Part shown: positions 11,360 through 21,268 of the stretch, in pieces | How the letters are laid out: each line of letters begins with the position of its first letter | Numbering within the stretch: the stretch's first letter is position 1 | Assembly (NCBI RefSeq): GCF_026151205.1 | Contig: NC_087076.1 | Location: forward strand, 5,694,902-5,758,901 | Length of the DNA: 64,000 nt | Direction of reading: 5' to 3' | DNA from: Bolinopsis microptera | Lineage: Eukaryota; Ctenophora; Tentaculata; Lobata; Bolinopsidae | The notes under the pieces: model-generated | Database searches by the model: none | Told to the model about the DNA's origin: nothing | Seen by the model: only the letters and a program-made list of their open reading frames with translations | Made by a program: the position numbers and the translations under genes

Positions 11360-14300
11360 TTATTCGTCATCGGAGTCCGATACGCATGGCTCTGCAAGAT
11401 CGTGCTCGGCTGAAAGAGGTTTCAATTAGCTGCCTGATATGGGACTAAGTGGTGGTTCAGAGAAACTCTTGTGTAATTTGCATGCACTGCCGTATGGTAC
11501 GGGAACAAATTTAATGTACAGGTCAAAATTAGTGCCGCTCACCTTGCTTGAGGATGTGGGGTATGAATTCATTGAAGTAGAATGTCTGGAGTTGCACAAT
11601 CTTATGAACGTAGGAGTGGTCCTTCTGGACTGTGATGTAGAAATATGGTTTTTTTGGTGTCCAGGGGAAGAAATAGCACACCTTCCTTCCTGAGGACATT
11701 GAGGGACTGTTGAGCAAATATGTGATGTTCTAAATTTTGAGATTTTGCCATGGTGACAAATTATGCATATGGTACCGCGACAATTGACCCCTATGTAATT
11801 ACACTGGGCAATTGTCGCCCACCCCAAATTATTTGCTATTCTAACTCTACAATCTGAAAACCTGAAAATACAAACCAGTAAAATGCAGCTGTCCCTGTAT
11901 CTGGTCATAGTAGGTGTGGTTGGAGTTAAATTCAACCGAATCCGGTCCAGCTCGCAGATACGGCATGCTGGGCACGTTCCTAACCTTCGTTGTCTGAGCC
12001 TGACACTTTCTCACCCATTCGGCCACAGACTTGTCTTTTAGAGAGAAAATACATTTAATCTCTAATGTTCCATCCTGTCCGACTAACCCGTCAGGTGATG
12101 CACCAAGGCAGGAAGTTTCCTTATCCAGAAATATCCCTGTCTCAGTTACCTTACATTGTGCCACAGTTAGGAAAAGTTACTATGAAATAATTCATAAGGT
12201 CATATACCGGTAGAAGCCTAGTATAATATGTTATGAGATGTAGCAGTGATTGTTTGGAAAGTTATGCATGTTTGTGGCACTGTGATAGGTATGCAGTTTC
12301 GCAAACAGTTTACAAGTTACAACCTGTTCTGACCTGCAGACCCGTTAAAGCTACAAACTCCCTTCTAGCCTCGTCCTCGTGAGTAGTGCCCCACTCTAGA
12401 GCAGAGTGACCCTCGAGACGGTCAGCAGCGTAGAACAGGTCAGTCATCCTTTCCTCTCTTGTTTTAACTGGAAATTGGTCATCATGATGTTATATCGGTT
12501 ATTGGGGAAAATTGTGAAGTCGACCACTCTTCATAAGTAATGAAAAGATCCTTGAAAACATTTCACTTATGCACAGCATTGAGAAGATCCTTCATATTTA
12601 CCCTTTTCTGACTTTTTTCCGGGTTTAGATCTACCAGACAGGAGAGTCAGCACCTGATGGAACTTTGTGCTTGTCAGCCTGAACTTTTTCACCGCACAGT
12701 ACAGTATGTTTGAGAACTGGCCTGTAGTGTCCTCTGCCAGCTGTACTATGTCCCCGTCGGGAAGCTGAATCTCACGTAAAGACTCACGTGCACTGTCGAC
12801 CGTTTGCCCTGCACAAATTAGAAATGTTTGGAATACAACAGAATATTCTGTTTGAAGCTGTTTCCTTAAGTGAGTAATTTTAACAATTTACAAATGTACT
12901 CGACATTACACGTTCGGTCTTACATGACTTGATGATTTCATGTATATATTAATTACATGTAGTTCAATATACAAATCACCATACCTTTCTGTAGCAGATT
13001 GTACACAAGTATACGTGCCCACTTGATCAATGGGACAGTTTCGGGCGCCGGCTCCTCTGACAGCACAAGTTTCAATCCAAAGTTAGGGATTATGGAGTCC
13101 ATGTCGTCATAGAATTGTTTACTCCCTCCGGAGAAGTCCGCTACAGCACACTGTTGATCAGAGTTATCATCATTTTCCTCCAATCTCCTGCAAATGTACA
13201 GTAAAAGTCAGGTTGGAGGCCATTTTAGCAGGGTTGTGAAAAACGTAAATGGTAAACTCAAAAAACGTTCAAAACGTGCTTTTTTCTATTTTTTTCAAAA
13301 AACGAGAAAAAAACGAGAAAAAACGTTCGCATAATCTAATCAAGCAGACTTACGTGAAAATTCAAAATGTATCGGTATGACCAATCAAACTTGCCAGTTG
13401 AGTTGACCAGGCATGGCTCCAGCCGATTATTCTTGGGGGTTCAACTTGGTGTGAAGCACCAAGGAGAATCACATACAGCGCCGAAGGCGCTGCGGCAGGG
13501 GTCTGGGGGGCGGAGCCCCCTTTCTGCGGGGGCCTAGGGGGGCGAAGCCCCCGGAAAATTTTGCGTTTTTAGAAGCTAATAACCTTACCAGAAAGTGTTT
13601 GAATTAACTTGAAGAGTTCAATAAAACATAATGTTTTAAATGTAAAAATAAAGGTAAAAATATTTTAATAACAATTAAAACATAATAGACACTGGGACTG
13701 TTCAATTCAACACAACTCTGCGGTTACTCTCAGCAAACTTGTCAATAATGACAGTAATGTCTATAGCTTTGACAAGCTCCTTTTCGTGACTGAGAAGGGT
13801 AAGGTCGCTTGTCACTGAAGACTGCAATCTGCTTATGTGATTGTGGCCCAGGCCTCATGGTGTTCGTACTTCGCTGGTTCGTTTACTGGTAGTCGGTGAC
13901 CGTCAAAACATTGTAAATTTCCGTATAAATCACAGCGTTTTTTAAATAAATACGCAAAAACCTGTTAAAAAAACGTAAAAACGCTCCAATTCAAAAAAAC
14001 GTAAAACACGTATTTCACAACCCTGCATTTTAGATTAGCTGAATTTGCTACGCCTTAAAAAGTATTGTAAATTCACACCGCGATGCATACTCACATCTTC
14101 TTTGCAGAAGGCTGTCGGAGCAAAGCGTCCAGTGTCTGGATCGATTCAAGCTTTTTCTTGGCGGTTTTAGGCTTCTTGAGCCAACTCACTGGAACTAAGT
14201 ATTAAGTCAGCATTAAGGTGAGCATGAACTTTTTTATGACCGTTCTGTGGAACCGTTATTATTAAGATTCATGTCTAGTTGATGAATTATGCAATACCTG

Positions 14301-14971
14301 ATGTTTTCGAGAGATTTTTCGAAGCGTAGATCAAAGTTGCTGCCATGTGTGAACAAGGTGTCGTACCCACTTTGCAGGCACAGTGGTATTTCTGTACAGT
14401 TTTTTCCTTCGTGTTCAACTCCATCTACGGATATGAACATAATTTATTAATTGTAGACTATGAAATAATTTTCCTATTTGGCACAAATCACGTCGACAGC
14501 AATCGCTGAACAAAACTTTCATTGCCAACAAATCACATAGAGGTTAGAACTACTTAAATTGGACATCGTTCAAACTAATCTCTACTTTTCGTGTATCATG
14601 ATGTTACATAAACCTATATATGTGCATGTCGAGTCTTTCAAATGACGGTAAACAGATATTTCAAGTTCACAATTCTGGGTTAAACGAACCGAAAGCTTGT
14701 AAGATTGATCCTTCTGTGAGGACTGGACGACGGCTCTCAGAGTTGCGTCACGGTACTCAAAGAACAGAATTTTGTTACCATCGTACGCCTGAAATTAAAA
14801 TTTTCAGCCACAGTTTACTCTCTACAATATTCACCAAACAGTTATGACCAGGTATGGTTTGGAAACCTTACAGAATAGATCCGAGCAAATAAAAGTAATA
14901 CAAAAAAAGTAACTGCATACCCTCTGTCCCTTCAGAACAACTTTTTTAAGGGATGGACTGAAAAATGTCAT
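11360..14971 (-). CDS. SWIM zinc finger - YqaJ nuclease protein
   Basis: Ten proposed exons: 14971-14921, 14788-14690, 14424-14298, 14188-14095, 13187-12985, 12808-12602, 12467-12334, 12149-11876, 11689-11543, 11409-11360. All phases agree, giving about 461 aa. Residues about 63-76 form a SWIM finger, C-x-C...C-x-H (HCACKVGTTPCSH). A YqaJ/lambda-exonuclease core follows: FRLTSTKFHQVL, ALEWGTTHEDEARREF, then LGASPDG (D325) and LEIKC (E335, K337), with NHTYYDQIQGQL and GRKVCYFFPWTPKK closing the fold. The metal-binding D/E-x-K set is intact. YqaJ proteins are 5'-3' DNA exonuclease/recombinase relatives, and this companion gene is known from ISL2EU elements. It ends in an acidic tail (SDSDDE). 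The N-terminal exon before the SWIM domain is the least certain. A hAT MITE (13229-14025) enlarged one intron without harming the frame. Confidence 0.82.
13229..14025. mobile_element. hAT MITE nested in YqaJ intron, 797 bp
   Basis: Ends CAGGGTTGTGAAA and its complement TTTCACAACCCTG, with a perfect 8-bp target duplication CATTTTAG at 13221-13228 and 14026-14033. That duplication length and the CAGGG tips are hAT hallmarks. The interior is rich in AAAACGT motifs near both ends and has a G+C-rich core (cggagcccccttt, gcgaagcccccgg). No transposase frame, so it is non-autonomous. Confidence 0.9.
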
Positions 14972-14996
14972 GAGGTAGACTGCTGATAGGCTCATA

Positions 14997-15271
14997 CTAA
15001 GAGAGAGAGAGAATTTCAGTGTAAATGAGGGGAACGCGAACGGGTGGGTGTGTTGGGCAATTTGCACCAAAGGAATATACCCATGAGTGCTCCCTAACTT
15101 AACTTGGACGGTAAGTGTTTGACAATAAAAACTAGGACACGAATTCTCTGACAAGAAATGTTAGCAGGTTTAAATAAAATATACCTGCAATTAGCAGGTT
15201 TAAATACTAAGAGAGAGAGAGAATTTTAGTGTAAATGAGGGGAACGGGTGGGTGTGTTGGGCAATTGGCAC
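14997..15271. repeat. Copied TIR-inner segment between direct repeats
   Basis: A segment of about 70 bp starting actaagagagagagaga occurs at 14997-15066 and again at 15207-15271. Between them (about 15066-15206) lies a near-perfect copy of the element's own left TIR-inner region and minisatellite (about 5634-5757). This looks like template-switch or gap-repair filler. Confidence 0.7.
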
Positions 15272-15389
15272 AGGACGTACAAAGAAACATTTCAAAAATA
15301 TTATTTCAACGAAGTTAGCTGACCAGTTGTCTACGAATAGGGAAAACAACTCAGAAGAGTTCTTCTAAAGAACAGTTGTTTTATTTTAT

Positions 15390-15710
15390 ATATTATTATA
15401 ATGTCATCTGCTGGTGGTGAGGATGCCAGAAGAAAGAATACCCAACTATCTTCTGCACTGGATCCCAAAACATGGTAAAAGGTCAAGAGGTAGACCTCGG
15501 AAAAACTGGTTGTCATGTGTCCGGGAGGATGCAGCAATCTTCACAGGTGTCGATAACATCACGATAGAAGATGCAGAACAACAAGCTACAGACGTCAGAC
15601 AGGGTTCACTGGAGAGGTCTAATACACCAGAGAAAGGAGTTACCATGTGGTGCAGGCCACTCCAACGACTAGGAGGAGACCTTTTCAAGTACAAGTAAGT
15701 ACATCTGCTG
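15390..15710 (+). pseudogene. LINE ORF2 C-terminal fragment
   Basis: The plus-strand frame at 15414-15698 contains KRSRGRPRKNWLSCVRED, a signature seen at the C-terminus of many non-LTR reverse transcriptases. No RT domain is present, so this is a 5'-truncated LINE insertion. It ends a dozen bases from the stop of the convergent Ulp1 gene. Confidence 0.6.
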
Positions 15711-15721
15711 TAAGCTAGTCT

Positions 15722-18353
15722 TCAATGCTCTTCAACCTGCTCTTCGATGCGCACTCTGAGATGTGCGCGCAGATTGATAGACGTTTCCAAGTCCATGTTC
15801 ATATCCTGGGTGAAGACTAAATTCAGTTTTACGTGAACCTTCAGCTTAATAAACGTTCCGGGTTTAACTTACATGTGATGGAGAATAGATAGGGGAAAAA
15901 CTTTTGTACAAATGTAGTCCACAGAAACGTACATCAAGGTTGTACCGTAATGTGAATCATTGCAAAACTTACATATGCACACCATACAATTTTATGCGGA
16001 GCACGTATATTTCCGCATTACTCTCTGCCAATGTCAATTTAAAAAAATACCATACCTGCATGAGTCGCTCGGCAAACAGAAGCATGTATACACCGCAGTC
16101 CACTCTGTTTGTCTGTTGGGGGACGGGGATCTTCTGAACCTCCAGCAGTGCTGAATATGTTAACTTTTTAAAACATTTTACGCATACTGTTATTTTCTTC
16201 CAGATACTTCACGGAATATTCACACTGCACCCATTCTACAATATTATATTTACTCCCAGTTGCAGTTACCAAAAATTAAATCATTTTACTAGTCATATTC
16301 TCTTACCATACCGGGCCCTGCTTAAAACATTAAATTTTTAATAATACAAATTTGACTTACGGCCATGTGTGAGCATGCTGAAAGCCCTCCTGAGTCTTGT
16401 GTATGACTGCTGCCCATAAGACGTCAAACTGTCGTAAATCCTCATGGAGGAAGTGGTGATGGCTATCAGGAGCCAATGTCCGGCGTCACAGACTGGGATT
16501 AGCAGGGTGAGCCCACAGAGTAGTGTGTGAGCTACCCTTTGGCACCACGCGTCGTTGTTCACCTGTCAAAAACATATTACAGTACGTATTGCAGGTAAAT
16601 AGCTCTGGTAGAGAACGCCACATTATGTTTTAGTGTGCTAATACAGTGTTTAGTACAGTATATTAATATAGTACGGTACACCCTAGGATTGCACAAATCA
16701 TTGTAAGTGAATGATCAAAATTACCTCTGTCTGCGTTAAATCCTTCATATGCAAGTAAAGGAGTGGCCCCTGCACCGGTACATGGAAGGACTCGGAAGAG
16801 TTCTCATACTGGGCGACCAGGACTTGCAGCCACCCAGAGACGATGACGTCATTGAGCAGCTGCCCCGGACCAAGGGTCAGGAGATCCCCAGACTGCAGCT
16901 CAACCCCGCCTAACAACCGCTTCTCTATCGTAGCAACCTGGATGACATATTTGAATAATGTGATATACAGATTTCCTGAAGAAGATTACACACATACTTT
17001 AATTTAGCAAGTTTTGTGCCATCATTACATTTTACTAAGTACTAAGTTCAGTCTTTCTGTACATATTTCTAAATTTGGATTAGAATACAATGGCGGAGTC
17101 AAACTTACGTTGCTGTCTTCGAAGTCCATATGGTCATCGACCTCTATTCGGATCCTGTCGACAGAAGAGGGCATCTCTTCTATTGTGTCAACCTGAATGT
17201 TTAAATATACCTGACAATCTTTAATTGAACAATGTTTTTTGCACTCATGAACTTAAACAAAGTACTAATAATCCCTGTGCTAAGGGATCACTGCAGCACG
17301 TAATAGAAGGAGAAACTTACCGTTTTGGGGGATCGAGGCGGAGGAGAACTGTGGACTACAATTCCGAAGTCGTACGGGTCCTGCGATTCCTGCGATGACT
17401 GCGGCCTCAACTGAAACGCCCATGTGCAGGTTAACGTCTGGTGCCTGAAACAGTATTCTTGGTGAGTTTTGCTTAGTCGGTTAGACAGTGGATTTCAATG
17501 ATTAAAAATGGTTAATGATTTTATCCAAATTGTTAACATACGTACTAGGAACTCAAATTGTTTTTTAGCTCAGCCCAGTATACGTACCTCACAAGATTGT
17601 AGCTGTTGCTGAAGAGCTCCCAACAGCGAGGACACTTGACCTCTTCCACCCTCATGTGCACTTTCTGAAAATGCTGCTTCAACTGAAAAAGTTAGTGCCT
17701 ATCAGGAGAAGCGTAAACCTGCACCATTATATGAAAATCAACGGCAAAACCGTACTAGTCTTATCGGCCGTTCAACTAATAAAAATAGCTCACCAGGTAC
17801 TGGTTGTCACCCTTGTACTGGCAGCCTTTGTAAGTACATGGAATAGGGTCCTGGTTGCATGGGTAGCTGTTGTGTCGCGATAATGTACTGGAACAGTTGA
17901 ACGACGCTCCGCATTTTCCTGGAAAATATATATGTTGCTGTTTTTACAAAGGAACACAACACGACATGGACAGCAATCTCCAAATTACTAAATTAAGAAC
18001 TAACAGCCTCAATGAATGTGTGTACAGTAAATTTTATTAGATATGCGGCTGAATTGTAACAGGATGTCCGAATTTGAAACGTCGATTCCTGATTCACTCA
18101 GTCCGAGTTGAAAAATCACGAGATCACTTTAAACTGTTGGGAAGGTTACAAAACTTTATAAGGTGTTTTTTCCACTGTTACCAGCATACATGTGCGGCGA
18201 TAAGATGTTCACGGAAAAACAATTGTGACTATGTATTTACCCACCACAATTGAACAAGTTTTTCAATCCGTGCTTTGAAGCCATGTGGTTCTTGTAGCTT
18301 CTGTTTCTGACAAATTGTACAGGGGTCTCGCACGTTACGCACCAAAACGGCAT
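15722..18353 (-). CDS. Zinc-finger / Ulp1-type (C48) cysteine protease
   Basis: Nine exons (18353-18245, 17918-17794, 17682-17588, 17444-17321, 17192-17109, 16937-16725, 16562-16361, 16150-16056, 15805-15722) join in frame to about 376 aa. The first 110 residues hold four fingers: CVTCETPVQF...HMASKH, CGKCGASFNC...HNSYPC, CTYKGC...HFQKVH and CPRCWELF...HQTLTC (two C2H2, two C2HC). An acidic/proline linker follows, then an Ulp1 fold: LLTLGPGQLLNDVIVSGWLQ, H280 in DAGHWLLIAI, D295 in IYDSL, Q331 in VPQQTN and C337 in VDCGVYML. The Q-to-C spacing of six equals that of yeast Ulp1. All catalytic residues are present, so it may process SUMO or a polyprotein-like substrate. Longer reading upstream to 18435 is in a different frame. 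Ulp1 domains occur in other transposons but are not, to my knowledge, standard in ISL2EU. Confidence 0.83.
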
Positions 18354-18399
18354 ATTCAGATTCTAAGACTAAGAGGAAATTAAATTCACGTCGATCTAT

Positions 18400-19320
18400 G
18401 CACAGATAATTTTTAGGCACGGACACAGTAATCATGGTAGCATGGATTCAAACAGACAAGCAGTGTTATTTGCAGTAGCACCAGTTAACGATAGAGTACG
18501 TTTTCAGTTTGCGGGCCTGAATGTAAAGGACCGTCAATGTGGCCAAAAATACGATACGAATACATGTACGGTACCAGCTAAAATATTTGCCAGTTACATT
18601 CAGTACAAGTAGAATTTTCATTCCATTTAATTTTAGGGAAGGGGAAGTTAAACAAGTAAATAAAATTTACCACTATTAACGGTTGAAAATATATATTGAA
18701 CACGAAGCAGCACTACATCTGCAAAAAAGGGAACGAAGGTAAATTTAAACTAGCGTCTAAGACATGGCTTTGGCTACACAAGCAGTAAAGACGAAAGCAT
18801 ATGCAGAATGTTAGTAACACTAGCATCATAACACCAATAGTTAGATTTGTAGTTGCACCAAGCTCTACAGGTGATAATGTTTGCAATATATAGTAACAAA
18901 GTATCTGCATGCAGGATTTTAAATAGAAATTTTAATAGCGTACAGAAAAGCTCTAACCCATGATCCGAAATAAAATGCAGCTGGTAAACGAACTAAAGAG
19001 GGGTCCACTGAACGAACCGGACGCGGATCACGCACGTTACGTGCACAGTTAATTTTTAAGCACGGACACAGTAAATCATATATGGTAGCATGGATTCAAA
19101 CAGACAAACAGTGTTATTTGCAGTAGCACCAGTTAACGATGGAGTACGTTTTCAGTTTGCGGGTCTATATGTAAAGGACCGTCAATGTGGCCAAAAATAC
19201 GATACGAATATGTACGGTACCAGCTAAAATATCTGCCAGTTACATTCAGTACAAGTATATTTCGAATAGAAATTTTAATAGCGTACAGCAAAGCTCTAAC
19301 CCATGATCCGAAACCACTGA
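18400..19320. repeat. Imperfect duplication flanking the protease 5' end
   Basis: About 18400-18615 recurs at 19045-19260, and about 18920-18965 recurs at 19262-19312. The second copy lacks the roughly 300 bp between these blocks, or the first copy gained it. The duplicated block holds the region just upstream of the protease start. Confidence 0.65.
18442..18612 (+). CDS. Small ORF, 56 aa, duplicated
   Basis: ATG at 18442, stop at 18610-18612. It starts MDSNRQAVLFAVAPVND and contains VRFQFAGLNVKDRQCGQ. The duplicate at 19092 keeps the first 41 codons with few changes and then shifts frame after a 2-bp deletion. No known domain. It runs divergently from the protease gene, so it may be chance coding on a promoter region. 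Confidence 0.2.
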   Translation: MDSNRQAVLFAVAPVNDRVRFQFAGLNVKDRQCGQKYDTNTCTVPAKIFASYIQYK

Positions 19321-19389
19321 ACCATTTCAACAGCGCACCTATTACCCGTTATCTATTTTATCAATACTTGAACTTCCGTGTTATCTCAT

Positions 19390-19654
19390 CTAAAATAAAC
19401 ACCCCGCACACAAAATGAATTCCATTGACTTTGAGGGCAAGTGCTGCATTTAAAATTACACAAACTCTTATTACAATTGTGAAAAGGATTCCAAGTTTAC
19501 ATATTTAAAACGGCAATGACTAATTACACAGCACAAATTGAAATTTTGAGTGTCTAACCTGGTAAAAATGAACTGCACCATGGTGAACTAGTACTTCAAC
19601 TCTGTCAGGTATAACCATGCTTGTCCTCCTGTATACTGCCTCCTCCTGGAACAT
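19390..19654 (-). CDS. Small two-exon ORF next to right TIR
   Basis: Exons 19654-19559 and 19443-19390 give 49 aa, beginning MFQEEAVYRRTSMVIPDRVE. Donor CAG|GTTAGA and acceptor AAATGCAG fit, with phase 0 at the join. It is the first gene-like segment downstream of the right TIR promoter (TATA near 20040). Unrecognised; it may be a 5' exon of a longer transcript rather than a protein. Confidence 0.25.
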
Positions 19655-19746
19655 ACAGTTCTTGTCAGTGAAGTTGTGTCCTAGATTCTGTTTTTAAACA
19701 CTTACTGTCAAAGTTAAGCAAAGCAGCACTCATGGATATATGCATT

Positions 19747-21110
19747 ATTCCTTTGGTTCCAGTTGGTGTAAACTTAAAGCACAGTTCATCATTTGGATCT
19801 CACTCAGTTCACAATCGCGACCTCATATTAGAGTAAATGTTTTTAATAATACGCAATTGGACAACTAAACCGAAACATGCTATAACTAAACAATGTTAAT
19901 GTTCCGTTCCTGATTGAACAGTTAGCATCACAGTCAGTTGGAGGAGCGACCAACACACTATCAAGATCGGTTGTTTATCTTAAACCCCCCCCCCCCCCCC
20001 CCCCAACAGTTTGTATTGTACGTGGGCAATGGGCACGGTTATATAAGTACAACAATCACACTATTTCAAGTTCATGACGTAATCATGGCGTGTTTACCGC
20101 GGTGCAGATATTGCACGCGGACCTTGCCGAGCCGAGATGTGGTAGAGATAACAATGTGAACAGAGGGTCAAATAAAGATAAGGAAAGTAAACACACGATA
20201 TCGATCTGCTGACTCGTCCTGTTTGTGATTGGACGGATCGGTGTCACATGACATAACACCTCTATTACAAGTGGTCGCTCGTTGAGGATGACGGAGCACA
20301 TCAGGGCTGCCCGTCGTCAGAATAAATTTAATTCAGTTGTTAGTATAATTGTTATATTGTGGTGTTGGTAACCTACCTTCGTTGTGTTTCTTTTGACTTT
20401 GTTATCATGCTGTGCTCTGGAAATTGTGATAGTACCTGTCCGATTTGTTAAGGAGACGATCTCCCTAGCTGTTCATATGTTGCAGGATCAGAATGTTCGT
20501 GAGGAACAGTCACCAAAAGTGAGTTACTTACCTGCTGTGTGTTTTCGTACTCTGGTCTTCACTCAAGTTGCAAAGCTGCAATAAACGTATCGCAAAGAAC
20601 ATTTATATCTGAAAATTGTGTTAGTACCAGTTTGATCAGTTAAGGTGAGGATTGCCTCGATCTGTCGGGTTCAGCTTAACTGCCTAGGTCAAGAGCTGTA
20701 GAACCGAAGGATCAAAACATATGTTGCTTGTTGCTCGTATCAACTATAAAACATCAATTTTGAGGGATAAGGAAGTGTTTATAGGTTCTGAAACCTAGCT
20801 AAATCGATTTTTCGTGCAATTTTAGGTCAGAAACAGTCATCAAAATGAGTTAATAAGAAGGTCGATTTCTCGGTTATTTTTGAGCTTTCGTTCAGAAAAT
20901 AATTCGGGGCCTTCAAAGGGGGGTAACAAGAAAGCGTTACAAGTGTTACAAGCCTTCTATAATACAAAATGTGTATCATCTCTTCAACCCGCTGAACATG
21001 TGCTTACCCTAAAAATGTAAACAAATGTGTTTCACCTCCTCAACCCGCTGAACAGGTGCTTACTATTAAAGTAAACAAATGTGTTTCACCTCCCCACCAG
21101 TATCCACATC
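19747..21110. repeat. Right TIR of giant element
   Basis: Inverted copy of 4283-5645, nearly identical along its whole length, including a 20-bp C run (19985-20004) matching the 19-bp G run of the left arm. Similarity decays inward to about 19665. Confidence 0.9.
20039..20083 (-). promoter_or_regulatory. Inward promoter in right TIR
   Basis: On the minus strand a CRE-like ATTACGTCATG (20073-20083) precedes a TATA box (20039-20046 complement). It points into the element in the direction of all four resident genes, so it is the best candidate promoter for the rightmost gene. Activity is inferred from motif order only. Confidence 0.5.
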
Positions 21111-21268
21111 TATTATAATACTCGATAAAATTCAATAAAAGTCAATGATTACAAGTTCCAGTGATAAATCATTCTAAAATAACAGACAATCAAGACGGAC
21201 GATAATATTGTTGATATATGTATTAGGGCTTGTAGTACGAGTACAACATGAACAGTTGAAAATTTGGA

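Larger units (their letters stand above)
4283..21110. mobile_element. Giant ISL2EU-like DNA transposon, 16.8 kb
   Basis: Bounded by inverted repeats of about 1.36 kb (4283-5645 and 19747-21110) whose outermost bases read GATGTGGATACTGGTGGGG and its complement. The flanks give a 2-bp target duplication, TA, or AT if the ends are shifted by one base. It carries four minus-strand multi-exon genes: THAP-like DDE_4 transposase, C2H2 zinc-finger protein, SWIM-YqaJ nuclease and zinc-finger/Ulp1 protease. A DDE_4 transposase together with a YqaJ nuclease and a 2-bp duplication is, from family knowledge, the signature of ISL2EU (IS4EU); PIF/Harbinger would give a 3-bp duplication and lacks YqaJ. Near-identical TIRs and unbroken reading frames indicate recent activity. 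Nested later arrivals include a hAT MITE (13229-14025) and a LINE tail (15390-15710). Size and protease are atypical for the superfamily as I know it. Confidence 0.85.

Noticed and set aside
18229-18435. 68-codon minus frame as the protease start
   Set aside because: It cannot be spliced in frame to the next exon. The ATG at 18353 in another frame gives an extra zinc finger and a matching donor.
4283-21110. Maverick/Polinton or integrated virus
   Set aside because: No DNA polymerase B, packaging ATPase, capsid or retroviral-type integrase was found. The DDE_4 transposase, YqaJ and 2-bp duplication fit a cut-and-paste transposon.
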